Positions 1 to 7,336 of a stretch of DNA of 64,000 nucleotides are shown piece by piece. The translations under genes and the position numbers were made by a program. Numbering within the stretch: position 1 is the first letter of the stretch; each line of letters begins with the position of its first letter. Origin of the DNA: a bacterium (lineage in GTDB: Bacteria > Myxococcota_A > Polyangia > Nannocystales > Nannocystaceae). The stretch is taken from contig JANSYI010000039.1 in assembly GCA_024742475.1 (NCBI GenBank), forward strand, positions 16,061-80,060. The letters run 5' to 3'. Under the pieces are notes generated by a model, which worked only from the letters and a program-made list of their open reading frames with translations, did not search any database and was not told the origin of the DNA.

Positions 1-324
1 GAAGCCGACGCGGCCCCGCTTCCCGAAGGCGAGTGGACGCTCGTGCGCGTCGAGCTGATGGCGTTCGGTCACGTGTTCCGTGAGGGCTCTGCCCTCCGGC
101 TCATCATCGACACACCCGGAGCGAGCCGCACCGGGTGGAAGTTCGCGCTGCAGGACCTGCCCGCCGGCACCACCCACTCCGTCGCGCACTCGGCAATGAA
201 CGCGTCGTCGATCGTGCTCCCGGTCATTCCGGGCCTCGAGGTCCCGACCGACCTCCCCCCGTGCCCCTCGCTGCGCGGCCAGCCGTGTCGGGCAATCGAG
301 CCGTTCGTGAACACGGCACAGTAG
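1..324 (+). CDS. CocE/NonD family hydrolase, C-terminal fragment (gene starts before the window)
   Basis: The open frame enters at base 1 and ends at a TAG stop, giving 107 visible residues. They look like the non-catalytic jelly-roll domain (X-Pro dipeptidyl-peptidase C-terminal type) that closes CocE/NonD serine hydrolases. The strand VFREGSALRLIIDTPGASR fits the family pattern VFRxGSxxRLxIxxPG, and the tail CPSLRGQPCRAIEPF is the usual end of this family. The catalytic alpha/beta-hydrolase part lies outside the window, so substrate (acyl-peptide, ester or cocaine-like) cannot be judged. A strong hairpin follows the stop, which suggests this gene ends its transcript here. Confidence 0.8.
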   Translation, partial: EADAAPLPEGEWTLVRVELMAFGHVFREGSALRLIIDTPGASRTGWKFALQDLPAGTTHSVAHSAMNASSIVLPVIPGLEVPTDLPPCPSLRGQPCRAIEPFVNTAQ

Positions 325-342
325 CGAACCCCACCAACGACG

Positions 343-377
343 AGAGCCCTCGATCGCCGTGCGACCGAGGGCTCTTT
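343..377. terminator. Bidirectional hairpin terminator
   Basis: AGAGCCCTCG (343-352) and CGAGGGCTCT (366-375) form a perfect 10-bp stem around a 13-nt loop, followed by TTT on the plus strand. It sits between the stop of the hydrolase and the stop of the minus-strand copper-storage gene, so it can serve both convergent genes. Confidence 0.75.
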
Positions 378-395
378 CGTCGTCGTAGGCTCAGC

Positions 396-935
396 TCAGA
401 CGGCCTTCATCGCCGCGATGGTGGCGTCGCAGGCTTCTTTGCACGCCTTGCATTCAGCGTGGTGGCCGACGTGGGGCTCGCATGCCTTGGCGCAGTCGGT
501 GCACGCCGTGACGCAGACCTTGGCCAGCGCCTTGAGGTGCTTCGAGCCCGCGGCCGCGAGCGACTCGCTCGCCTCGCAGATTGCGAGCATGTCGGAGACG
601 GCGCGCGAGCACTCGGCCATCGACGTGTCGCCGGTGCCGAGCATGCGCAGGCAGTGATTGAGGCACACGCGCCCGGCCGCGACGCAGTCGGCCACGATGT
701 TCACGAGCTCGGGGTCGACCTCGACGTCTGCCGCGGGGGCCTTGCCGTGTCCTTCGTGCCCCTCGTGTCCTTCGAGCTCCTCCATCTTCGTGTCTCCTTT
801 TGCGTCGGTCTTGGTCTCGGCCTTCTTGCCGGCGGGCTTCTCGGGGTCGGCCGCACACGCGATGGTGGTGGCCGTGGCCTTGGCGGCGAGTGCACCCGCC
901 CCAGCGATCAGTAGTTCTCGGCGGTGAAAACGCAT
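396..935 (-). CDS. Tat-exported four-helix-bundle copper storage protein (Csp/DUF326 type)
   Basis: A 179-residue protein. The N-terminus MRFHRRELLIAGAGALAA has a twin-arginine pair followed by a hydrophobic stretch, consistent with Tat export. Next comes a charged His-rich spacer (HEGHEGHGK, about residues 55-63). The rest is a helical domain with twelve cysteines, mostly in CxxxC or CxxC spacing (for example CVTACTDCAKAC). In Csp1-type proteins such cysteines line the inside of a four-helix bundle and bind many Cu(I) ions; that function is inferred from the family. The gene starts 7 bases after the peroxiredoxin stop, so the two are probably co-transcribed. The His-rich spacer before the bundle could be an extra metal site. 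Confidence 0.85.
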   Translation of the reverse strand: MRFHRRELLIAGAGALAAKATATTIACAADPEKPAGKKAETKTDAKGDTKMEELEGHEGHEGHGKAPAADVEVDPELVNIVADCVAAGRVCLNHCLRMLGTGDTSMAECSRAVSDMLAICEASESLAAAGSKHLKALAKVCVTACTDCAKACEPHVGHHAECKACKEACDATIAAMKAV

Positions 936-942
936 CGCCGTG

Positions 943-1428
943 TCATCCCAGGTTGGTGAGGCACGCGTCGGCCCCGCTGACGGTGACGCCCTTGCCCTCT
1001 TCGACGTCGAGCGACTTCACGACACCGTCTTCGACGGTCATGCTGAAGCGCTTGCCACGGGTGCCGAGGCCCGCGACCGAGATGTCCTGCTCGAGGCCCA
1101 TCGCCTTGGTGAACGAGCCGTCCCAGTCGGGAAGCATGCTGACCTTGCCGTCCGCGCTGTGCTGCTCGCCCCAGCTCTTCATGACGAAGGGGTCGTTGAC
1201 CGCGAGGCAGACGATCTCGTCGACGCCCTTGGACTTGATGTCGTCAGCCTTGCCGACGAAGCCGGGCAGGTGCTCCGCGGAGCAGGTGGGGGTGAACGCG
1301 CCGGGGACCGAGAAGAGCACGACCTTGCGGCCCTTGAAGAACTCGCCGGTGTCGACCTCTTCGAAGCCCTCTGCTCCGAGGCGCTTGAGTTTCACTGCGG
1401 GGACGGAGTCGCCAACCTTGATCGTCAT
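943..1428 (-). CDS. Peroxiredoxin, Prx5 (PRDX5/AhpE-like thioredoxin-fold) type
   Basis: 161 residues, starting at ATG 1428 (MTIKVGDSVP). The peroxidatic cysteine is Cys49 in PGAFTPTCSAEHLPGF, which is the Prx5 signature, and KGRKVVLFSVPGAFTPTC forms the thioredoxin-fold strand before it. Enzymes of this family reduce hydrogen peroxide and alkyl hydroperoxides, usually with thioredoxin or glutaredoxin. A second cysteine close to the C-terminus (Cys156, in DACLTNLG) could act as resolving cysteine, which is not universal in bacterial members. No signal peptide is visible, so it should be cytoplasmic, whereas the downstream copper-storage protein is exported. The pairing suggests a shared response to copper or oxidative stress (inference). 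Confidence 0.9.
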   Translation of the reverse strand: MTIKVGDSVPAVKLKRLGAEGFEEVDTGEFFKGRKVVLFSVPGAFTPTCSAEHLPGFVGKADDIKSKGVDEIVCLAVNDPFVMKSWGEQHSADGKVSMLPDWDGSFTKAMGLEQDISVAGLGTRGKRFSMTVEDGVVKSLDVEEGKGVTVSGADACLTNLG

Positions 1429-1623
1429 GATTCTTGTCCTGAGGCGCGCACGCGCCGGCGGTACGCTAACCGCCTCGCGTCGCTCGGACAACGCGCCGGA
1501 CGGGAAAAAAGCCTCGGAATCGCGCGCGCGCAGCCCGTCGGGCACTGCCCGGCCGCAGGGCACCGGGCGGTGAGCCTGCAGATGGAGTCCCCTGTCGATT
1601 CGTGTTACGCAGGAACGGCGGGG

Positions 1624-2787
1624 ATGACCGATACCGAGGCGCCAACGCCGGGTCCGAAGCGGAACTCGAGCATCGACAGCACGTCGCCCGAGGATCTCCC
1701 GCGGCCCTCGCCTCGCCCGTCTCGCGCCAAACAGCTGCGCCACTCCATGGCCGACATGCTCGTCGGCACAGTGCTCGCCGATCGCTACCGCCTGCTCAAG
1801 CGCATCGGCGAGGGCGCGATGGGGTGGGTCTTTCTCGCCGAGCACATCGAGATCGGCAAGAAGGCTGCGGTCAAGGTGCTTCGCCCATCTCTATGCAAGC
1901 TGCCCGAAGCGGTGAGCCGTTTCCGTCGCGAGGCACGGTCCGCCTCGCAGATCGGCAGCCGGCACATCGTCGACGTCACCGACTTCGGCACCACCGCCAA
2001 CGGCGCAGCCTTCTACGTCATGGAGTACCTCCACGGCGGCGAAGACCTGTCTTCCCTCATCAAGCGTGAGGGCAAGGTGCCCTGGCAGCGCGTGGTCAAC
2101 ATGCTCAAGCAGCTGTGCGTCGCGCTGCAGGCCGCCCACGACGACGGCATCATTCACCGCGACGTCAAGCCGGCAAACTTCTACCGCATCGAGTTCGAGG
2201 GCAACCCCGATTTCATCAAGGTGCTCGACTTCGGCATCGCGCGCCTGAGCTCGCCCAAGGACAGCATCGTCACGGCCACGGGCGTCATCATGGGCACGCC
2301 CGACTTCATGGCGCCCGAGCAAGCGCAGGGCAAACACGTCGATGCGCGCGCGGACATCTACTCCCTGGGCGCCTGCGCCTACTCGCTGCTCACCGGGCGA
2401 CCTCCGTTCGTCGGCGCCAACGAGTACGACGTCATCTACAAGCAGCTCAACGAGGACCCCGAGCCGCCAAGCGCCGTCCATCCCAAGGGCAGCATCCCCA
2501 AGTGGCTCGACGACGCGGTCCTCCACGCCATGCGCAAGGCCCCCGAGGACCGCTTTCAGTCCATGAAGGAGTTCCTCGCGGCACTCGAGGCGCAGGGAAG
2601 CCAGCCACTCGCGACGGGTCGTCATGACGCCGCCAGCAAGAAGGCGCTCGATGCTTCGGGCAAGCGCAAGCCCCGCCTGCCCGCCAAGCCCAAGCCTCCG
2701 ATCAGCCCGCTCGTGCTCGTGCTCGGGGCCGCTGCCGCGACCATCATCGGCGCGCTCGGCTACTATCTGCTGTTCTTTCGCACCTGA
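1624..2787 (+). CDS. Membrane-anchored Ser/Thr protein kinase (Pkn family)
   Basis: 387 residues from ATG 1624, which has AGGA upstream; a longer reading frame exists but gives an unlikely N-terminus. A disordered Ser/Pro-rich leader (about 45 residues) precedes a complete Hanks-type kinase domain. It has a Gly-rich loop GEGAMG (about residue 61), an ATP lysine in AAVKVLR, a catalytic loop HRDVKPANF (about 179), VLDFGIAR (about 202) and an activation segment ending in GTPDFMAPEQ. All key residues are present, so it should be active. A Lys/Pro-rich stretch leads to one C-terminal transmembrane segment (about 360-384) ending a few residues from the stop, so there is essentially no periplasmic sensor. 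It resembles myxobacterial cytoplasmic-facing kinases. Substrates cannot be read from the sequence. Confidence 0.9.
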   Translation: MTDTEAPTPGPKRNSSIDSTSPEDLPRPSPRPSRAKQLRHSMADMLVGTVLADRYRLLKRIGEGAMGWVFLAEHIEIGKKAAVKVLRPSLCKLPEAVSRFRREARSASQIGSRHIVDVTDFGTTANGAAFYVMEYLHGGEDLSSLIKREGKVPWQRVVNMLKQLCVALQAAHDDGIIHRDVKPANFYRIEFEGNPDFIKVLDFGIARLSSPKDSIVTATGVIMGTPDFMAPEQAQGKHVDARADIYSLGACAYSLLTGRPPFVGANEYDVIYKQLNEDPEPPSAVHPKGSIPKWLDDAVLHAMRKAPEDRFQSMKEFLAALEAQGSQPLATGRHDAASKKALDASGKRKPRLPAKPKPPISPLVLVLGAAAATIIGALGYYLLFFRT

Positions 2788-2904
2788 CGCTTGCGGGCCG
2801 TTTCCGGGGGGATCCACCTGCTCGCACGCGGCGATCGAGCGAGGGGAATACTCCGTTCTGTGCCCGTTCCTGAATCTGTATTCGGGGACACGCGTCTTAC
2901 GAGC

Positions 2905-3492
2905 ATGTTCCGCCAGACGACGACGCTCGGATTTCTGTTCCTCGCCGCCGCCATGACGGGAGGCTGCACCTTCCACCTCGGTAACGGCGGTGGCTCCCCG
3001 CAGCCCGCCTACTACAGCTATCAGGGTGGCTACGCGAAGCCACCGCGCTACGTCGAGCCCCAGCCTGCGCCCGAGCGACGCGGCAAGCCGCCCAGTGATG
3101 CGACCCGTTCGCCCGCCGACCCCGAACCGCAGGCGACCCGACCGGATCGCAAGCGACCCAAGGCGCGCAAGCCGACGCGGACCAGCCCCAAGGCGAAACC
3201 TCAACGCACCAGCCCCAAGGCGAAACCTCAGCGCACCGGTCCCAACAAGCCCAGCCGCACCGACCCCAAGCGCGCGGACCCGACGCGCGCGGACCCCACG
3301 AAGAGCCCCAAGCGTGCGGATCCCAAGCGGGACCCCACCAAGAACCCCAAGGCAAAGCCGCGTCGTACCGCCCCCAAGAAGACGCGCGACCCGAAGGCGG
3401 ACCCCCGCCGAGCCGCGCCCAAGAAGACGCCGCAGCGCACGGCCCCCAAGAAGACGCGGCCGAATCCGACCAAGTCCCGCACCAACGGATGA
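2905..3492 (+). CDS. Small lipoprotein with a long basic Lys/Pro/Arg/Thr repeat tail
   Basis: 195 residues from ATG 2905. A hydrophobic signal (TLGFLFLAAAMTGGC) ends in a cysteine at about 21; the lipobox TGGC is imperfect, so lipidation is likely but not certain. A short segment rich in Gly and Tyr follows. From about residue 55 to the end the protein is a degenerate repeat of Lys, Arg, Pro, Thr and Asp, with repeated units such as SPKAKPQRT and APKKTR. The tail is strongly basic and resembles histone-H1-like or cell-wall-binding tails in composition only. It would give a positively charged surface able to bind anionic polymers (inference). It sits between a kinase gene and a strong terminator. 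I do not recognise a family. Confidence 0.7.
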   Translation: MFRQTTTLGFLFLAAAMTGGCTFHLGNGGGSPQPAYYSYQGGYAKPPRYVEPQPAPERRGKPPSDATRSPADPEPQATRPDRKRPKARKPTRTSPKAKPQRTSPKAKPQRTGPNKPSRTDPKRADPTRADPTKSPKRADPKRDPTKNPKAKPRRTAPKKTRDPKADPRRAAPKKTPQRTAPKKTRPNPTKSRTNG

Positions 3493-3508
3493 ACGCCCCC
3501 TCATCCTC

Positions 3509-3542
3509 GAAGCGCCATCGCACCTCTGTGCGATGGCGCTTC
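3509..3542. terminator. Strong bidirectional hairpin terminator
   Basis: GAAGCGCCATCGCAC (3509-3523) pairs perfectly with GTGCGATGGCGCTTC (3528-3542) around a CTCT tetraloop. This 15-bp stem lies between the convergent basic-lipoprotein gene and murB. Confidence 0.85.
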
Positions 3543-3550
3543 ACCTTTGG

Positions 3551-4603
3551 TTAGAAGCGAACCCCGACCAGGCGCGGCTCGGGGACCAGGCGAACGCCGA
3601 ACTCGTCCTCGACCCGGTCGCGAATCTCTCGCGCGAGCTCCAGCAGCGCTCGCGTCGTCCCACCGCCGAGGTTGATCAGCGCCAAGGTGTGTTTGCTCGA
3701 CACGCCCACACAGCCGCGCCGAAGCCCCTTGGAGATCCCCGCTCGCTCGATGAGCCACGCCGCAGGAAACTTCGTCCTCCCGTCGCCGGCCTCGTACCGG
3801 GGCACCTCGCCGGGGGCAGACACGATGCGGCCGCGAACGGCGTGCTCCACGACCCTGCGCGCCTCGTCGTCACTGACGACGGGGTTGGTGAAGAACGAGC
3901 CCACGCTGCGGGAATCGGGGTCGGTCGCATCGACGACCATCGACTTGCGTCGGCGAAGACCGAGCACGGCTTCGCGTACACCCGCCACGTCAGCACCCTG
4001 ACCTTCGAGGACACGCCGTAGTTCACCGTATGCGACCGTTGGTGCCCCACCCGGTCGAAGCGTGAACTCGACCGCGGTCACGATCCACTGATCGCGCTCG
4101 CGCTTGAATCGGCTGTCCCGGTACTCGAACGCGCACGCCGCCGGGTCGAGGCGAACCGTTTCGCCGCGCGAGCGATCGATGGCCTCGACCGCCGTGATGA
4201 CCTGCGCGACCTCCTGGCCATACGCGCCCACGTTCTGAATCGGCGTCGCGCCCGCACATCCGGGAATCCCCGCCAGACACTCGATGCCTGCCCAGCCGCG
4301 CTCGACCGCGAAGTCCACTACGCGGTCCCAGGGCTCGCCCGCCCGCACGCGGATTCGCCCCTCACCGAGCGTCTCGATGCCGCGCATGCCCAGGTGAACA
4401 GCGAGTCCATCGAAGCCCTCATCCGCGACGACGAGGTTGGATCCACCGCCAAACACGAGCACGGGCCCGTCGGCCTCCGGCGAGGACAGCACGTCGAGAA
4501 GGGCGGCTTCGGAGTCGACGCGCGCGAACCGGCGCGCCGGCCCACCGAGTCCGAGCGTGGTGTACGGAGCGAGCAGAACGTCGGTCTGGAACTGAAGGGC
4601 CAC
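3551..4603 (-). CDS. murB: UDP-N-acetylenolpyruvoylglucosamine reductase
   Basis: 350 residues, close to the type I (E. coli-like) enzyme length. MurB is a cytoplasmic FAD enzyme that uses NADPH to reduce the enolpyruvyl group of UDP-GlcNAc-enolpyruvate, giving UDP-MurNAc for peptidoglycan. The FAD-binding PCMH fold is visible from YTTLGLGGPARRFARV through GGGSNLVVADEGFDG to the core motif LAGIPGCAGATPIQNVGAYG. The C-terminal domain has the proton-donor serine motif SVGSFFTNPVV (about residue 232), AAWLIERAG and the closing EPRLVG with a conserved glutamate. It starts 34 bases from a divergent TetR gene, so the promoters must share that short gap or lie inside the genes. It is a housekeeping gene in an otherwise accessory neighbourhood. 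Confidence 0.97.
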   Translation of the reverse strand: MALQFQTDVLLAPYTTLGLGGPARRFARVDSEAALLDVLSSPEADGPVLVFGGGSNLVVADEGFDGLAVHLGMRGIETLGEGRIRVRAGEPWDRVVDFAVERGWAGIECLAGIPGCAGATPIQNVGAYGQEVAQVITAVEAIDRSRGETVRLDPAACAFEYRDSRFKRERDQWIVTAVEFTLRPGGAPTVAYGELRRVLEGQGADVAGVREAVLGLRRRKSMVVDATDPDSRSVGSFFTNPVVSDDEARRVVEHAVRGRIVSAPGEVPRYEAGDGRTKFPAAWLIERAGISKGLRRGCVGVSSKHTLALINLGGGTTRALLELAREIRDRVEDEFGVRLVPEPRLVGVRF

Positions 4604-4637
4604 GGCAAGCGGGTCGTGTTAGGGTACTGCGCGCGCA

Positions 4638-5237
4638 ATGGATCACGCGGACATCAAGCGCGCGATCTTGGACGTGAGCCTCCGACTCGGAACCGAGCTG
4701 GGCGAAGAGGGTCTCACGATGCGGGCGATCGCGCGAGGGTTGGGAGTCAGTGCCACGGCGCTGTACCAACACTTCGAGAGCAAGGCCGCGATCCTCCGCG
4801 AGCTCCGCAACCGCGCGGTCGAACGCCTCGACCTGTTCCTCGCGCCGGCGTTCGAGCACCCCGACCCCGTCGTGCAGCTGCGCACCAACGCAATCCTCTA
4901 CCTGCGGTTCTCGCGCGAGCACCCCTGGCTGTATCAGCTCATCACCGAGGCTGACGAGGACTGGGGCGTGCACTCCGAGCCTCGCCGGACCGCCGCGCTG
5001 AGCTCCATCGAGCGCACGTTCGGTGCGCTGCAGGTCTGCCAGAGCCGCGGACTGCTGCACGAGACGGTCGACAGCCAGACAGCACCGCTCGCGCTGTGGG
5101 CGGCCATGCACGGGATGGCGCTGCTGATGAACAGCGGCCGCGTCAGCCCCGAGCACGCACACTATCCCAGCGCCCCCCTCGACGACATCGGCGAACGGTT
5201 CGCCGACTACGTCCTCGCCGGATTCCTCCGGCGCTAA
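4638..5237 (+). CDS. TetR/AcrR family transcriptional regulator
   Basis: 199 residues. The N-terminal helix-turn-helix is clear: LTMRAIARGLGVSATALYQHFESKAAIL split as LTMRAIARGLGVSATA and LYQHFESKAAIL, about residues 27-54. The C-terminal half is all-helical, as in TetR ligand domains of the WHG/TetR_C_13-like kind. Such proteins repress nearby genes until a small ligand binds. It is divergent from murB and lies 41 bases upstream of a kinase gene. Neither is a typical TetR target, so the regulated gene is unclear; autoregulation from the 34-bp gap is the simplest guess. Confidence 0.9.
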   Translation: MDHADIKRAILDVSLRLGTELGEEGLTMRAIARGLGVSATALYQHFESKAAILRELRNRAVERLDLFLAPAFEHPDPVVQLRTNAILYLRFSREHPWLYQLITEADEDWGVHSEPRRTAALSSIERTFGALQVCQSRGLLHETVDSQTAPLALWAAMHGMALLMNSGRVSPEHAHYPSAPLDDIGERFADYVLAGFLRR

Positions 5238-5278
5238 AATCGTCAGCGTCGAGCCTTTGCCGGCTATCCTTCGCGCCC

Positions 5279-6409
5279 GTGGGCGAATCCGAGTCCGCAC
5301 GCCGATACCAAGTCATGGAGCCCCTCGGCCAGGGTGGTCAGGGCTCGACGTTTCGCGGAGTCGACCGTGAGACGGGTGACGACGTCGCGATCAAGGTGCT
5401 CTCGATCAAGGGCTCGAAGAGCTGGAAGGCGTTCGATCGCTTCGAGCGCGAGATGGACACCCTCGCCAAGCTCTCGCACCCGGGAATTCCCAAGTACCGC
5501 GACCGCTACGCCTACGAGGCCAGCGGCGACTACTTCTTGGTGATGGACCTGGTCGACGGTGCCCCGCTTTCGACCTACCTCGAGGGGCCAGGGCTTCCCG
5601 TCGCGACGGTCCGCGACGTGTTGGAGCAGACGCTCGACGTGCTCGCGTATCTGCACCGGCAGCGCCCTCCGCTCATCCACCGCGACATCAAGCCGGCCAA
5701 CGTCCTGCGTCGCCGCGACGGGTCCGTTGCGGTGGTCGACTTTGGAGGCGTTCGCCAGCGCGCCGGCGAGACGGCGGCGAGCACCACCATCGGAACGTTC
5801 GGGTACATGGCGCCCGAGCAGCTCCACGGCGACGCCACCCCCGCCTCCGACGTGTATGCGCTGGGCGCGACCGTGCTCGCGCTGCTCACCCGCACGCCCC
5901 CCTCCGAGCTCCCACGTCGTGGCCTTCGCTTCGACTACGCAGCGCTCGACCTCCCAGCCCCGTTCGGCCGGGTGCTGCCCAAGATGCTCGAGCCCGATCC
6001 AGACGAGCGGCTCGCGAGCGTCGAAGCCGTGCGGGCCGCCCTCACCGCAAAGCCCAAGCCCAAACCCAAACCCAAACCCAAGACGCCCCCCAAGGCTGCG
6101 CCGAGCGCTGCGGCGCCCCAGGTGGCGCTGGTGAAGATGTCCGAGGAGACGCAGGCCCTCGCCAACACGCCCGCGCCGTTCAACGTCGTCGTGTGGATCT
6201 TGGCGGCCCTCAGCGCGGGCATCCTGCTCGTCTTCGAAGCGGTGTTCCTCCCGTTCTTCTTCCAGCTGGCCAGCGCCCTGCGGAACAAACCCAAGGGCGA
6301 CCCGACCGCGGCCGAGTTCGAAGCCGACTACGAGCGCTTCAAGTCGACCGTGGGGCAGTATCGCCAAGCCGCCAGCCACGTCGCCGACGGAACCCGGCCG
6401 CGAACCTGA
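5279..6409 (+). CDS. Transmembrane Ser/Thr protein kinase with KP-repeat linker
   Basis: 376 residues from a GTG at 5279, which gives VGESESARRYQVMEPLGQGG. The kinase core follows at once: Gly loop GQGGQG (about 17-22), VAIKVLS lysine (about 38), HRDIKPANVL (about 135), VVDFGGVRQ (about 153) and GTFGYMAPEQ. The HRD aspartate, DFG and VAIK lysine are intact. Residues 258-270 are a perfect Lys-Pro repeat, and one hydrophobic segment follows (WILAALSAGILLVFEAVFL, about 305-325) with a tail of about 50 residues. The kinase is in the cytoplasm with a very small outside domain or re-entrant tail. It ends 10 bases from the convergent small membrane protein gene. Confidence 0.9.
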   Translation: MGESESARRYQVMEPLGQGGQGSTFRGVDRETGDDVAIKVLSIKGSKSWKAFDRFEREMDTLAKLSHPGIPKYRDRYAYEASGDYFLVMDLVDGAPLSTYLEGPGLPVATVRDVLEQTLDVLAYLHRQRPPLIHRDIKPANVLRRRDGSVAVVDFGGVRQRAGETAASTTIGTFGYMAPEQLHGDATPASDVYALGATVLALLTRTPPSELPRRGLRFDYAALDLPAPFGRVLPKMLEPDPDERLASVEAVRAALTAKPKPKPKPKPKTPPKAAPSAAAPQVALVKMSEETQALANTPAPFNVVVWILAALSAGILLVFEAVFLPFFFQLASALRNKPKGDPTAAEFEADYERFKSTVGQYRQAASHVADGTRPRT

Positions 6410-6419
6410 TCGGCCGGCG

Positions 6420-6644
6420 CTACTTCCACTCGACTTCGGTCTTGCGCGTGGCCGAGCGACCAATGAGCCCGATGACGATCAGCCCCAGGCCGCCAAACGA
6501 GAGGATCTGCCGGAGCAGCGCGTAGCTTCCGACCGCAGCGACCGCTTTCTCGACGATGGGCTCGCTCTGAAAAGAGCCGATCACGAACCCCAGCAGGCCG
6601 ACCGCGACCCCCAGATACAACACGAACTTGAAGACGCTGGACAT
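6420..6644 (-). CDS. Small two-helix membrane protein coupled to the ECF sigma factor gene
   Basis: 74 residues from ATG 6644, two bases after the sigma factor stop, so translation is very likely coupled. It has two hydrophobic segments, VLYLGVAVGLLGFVIGSF and LSFGGLGLIVIGLIG, joined by about 25 polar residues, and a short charged tail RSATRKTEVEWK. I do not recognise a family. Its position directly after an ECF sigma gene is where anti-sigma factors are usually found. However, it lacks a cytoplasmic anti-sigma domain or zinc-binding HxxxCxxC motif, so that role would be unusual and is only a suggestion. Confidence 0.7.
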   Translation of the reverse strand: MSSVFKFVLYLGVAVGLLGFVIGSFQSEPIVEKAVAAVGSYALLRQILSFGGLGLIVIGLIGRSATRKTEVEWK

Positions 6645-6646
6645 GC

Positions 6647-7276
6647 TCAGGACCCTTGGGTGGCAGCGGGCAAGACTTGTGCGCGGAGGTCTCGGGCCCA
6701 CGTCTCGAGCCCGCTGATCGTGCTCTCGAGGATGCGGTCGTCGTCGGCCAGCGCGATCAGCTGCTCTTCGAGCAGTTTCTTCGCCCGGCGGATACGGCCC
6801 CGCACCGTGCCCTCGGGAATCCCCAGCACTTCGCCGAGATCCTTCGCGGTCATCTCTTCCCAGTAGTAGAGCTCGAGCACGATCTGGTGTTCGACCGGGA
6901 TCCGTCGCAGCGCCTGGAGCGTGAGCGTCTGCTCCTTGCGCTTGGCGACGAGCACGGTGGGGTTGAGCCCGAGGTCGTGCACCGAGGACACGCCGAGGTC
7001 GAATCGCTCTTTGTCCCGCCGTCGCTTGCGCAGGGATGATCGCAAGATGTTATGCGCGACGCCGAAGAGGTAGGTGCGGAAGGTCGACTGGCCGCGAAAC
7101 CGCTCCTTGCCCTCGACGCAGGCCGCAAACGTACGCTGGACGAGGTCGTCGACGTCGCGGTCGACCTTGTTGGCGAAGAACCGGCAAATACTGTCGAAGT
7201 GGCGTTCGAAGAGCTCGCTACCGCTTTCGCGGTCGCCCTGTCGCCAGGCATCGAGCAGTTCGAGGTCGGTGGCCAC
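6647..7276 (-). CDS. ECF-type sigma-70 family RNA polymerase sigma factor
   Basis: 209 residues from a GTG at 7276 (VATDLELLDAWRQGD). Region 2 is clear: FERHFDSICRFFANKV, then DVDDLVQRTFAACVEG, then FRTYLFGVAHNILRSSLRKR. Region 4 has YWEEMTAKDLGEVLGIPEG and TVRGRIRRAKKLLEE, a helix-turn-helix for the -35 element. Region 3 is missing, as expected for ECF factors. It is divergent from a kinase-TPR gene, with 60 bases between start codons. ECF factors beside Ser/Thr kinases are a known arrangement in Myxococcota and Planctomycetota, where kinase activity may replace a classical anti-sigma factor. That role here is an inference. Confidence 0.93.
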   Translation of the reverse strand: MATDLELLDAWRQGDRESGSELFERHFDSICRFFANKVDRDVDDLVQRTFAACVEGKERFRGQSTFRTYLFGVAHNILRSSLRKRRRDKERFDLGVSSVHDLGLNPTVLVAKRKEQTLTLQALRRIPVEHQIVLELYYWEEMTAKDLGEVLGIPEGTVRGRIRRAKKLLEEQLIALADDDRILESTISGLETWARDLRAQVLPAATQGS

Positions 7277-7336
7277 GAGCGGAGAGTAGCAGGCGCTTTG
7301 CGTGGCCGGGCTCGACCGGGGCATGATCATCGGCAG

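Noticed and set aside
1891..3504. A 537-codon open frame on the minus strand
   Set aside because: It is antisense to the kinase and basic lipoprotein genes, is dominated by Arg/Gly/Leu, and spans the real gene boundaries. High GC content produces such frames opposite true genes.
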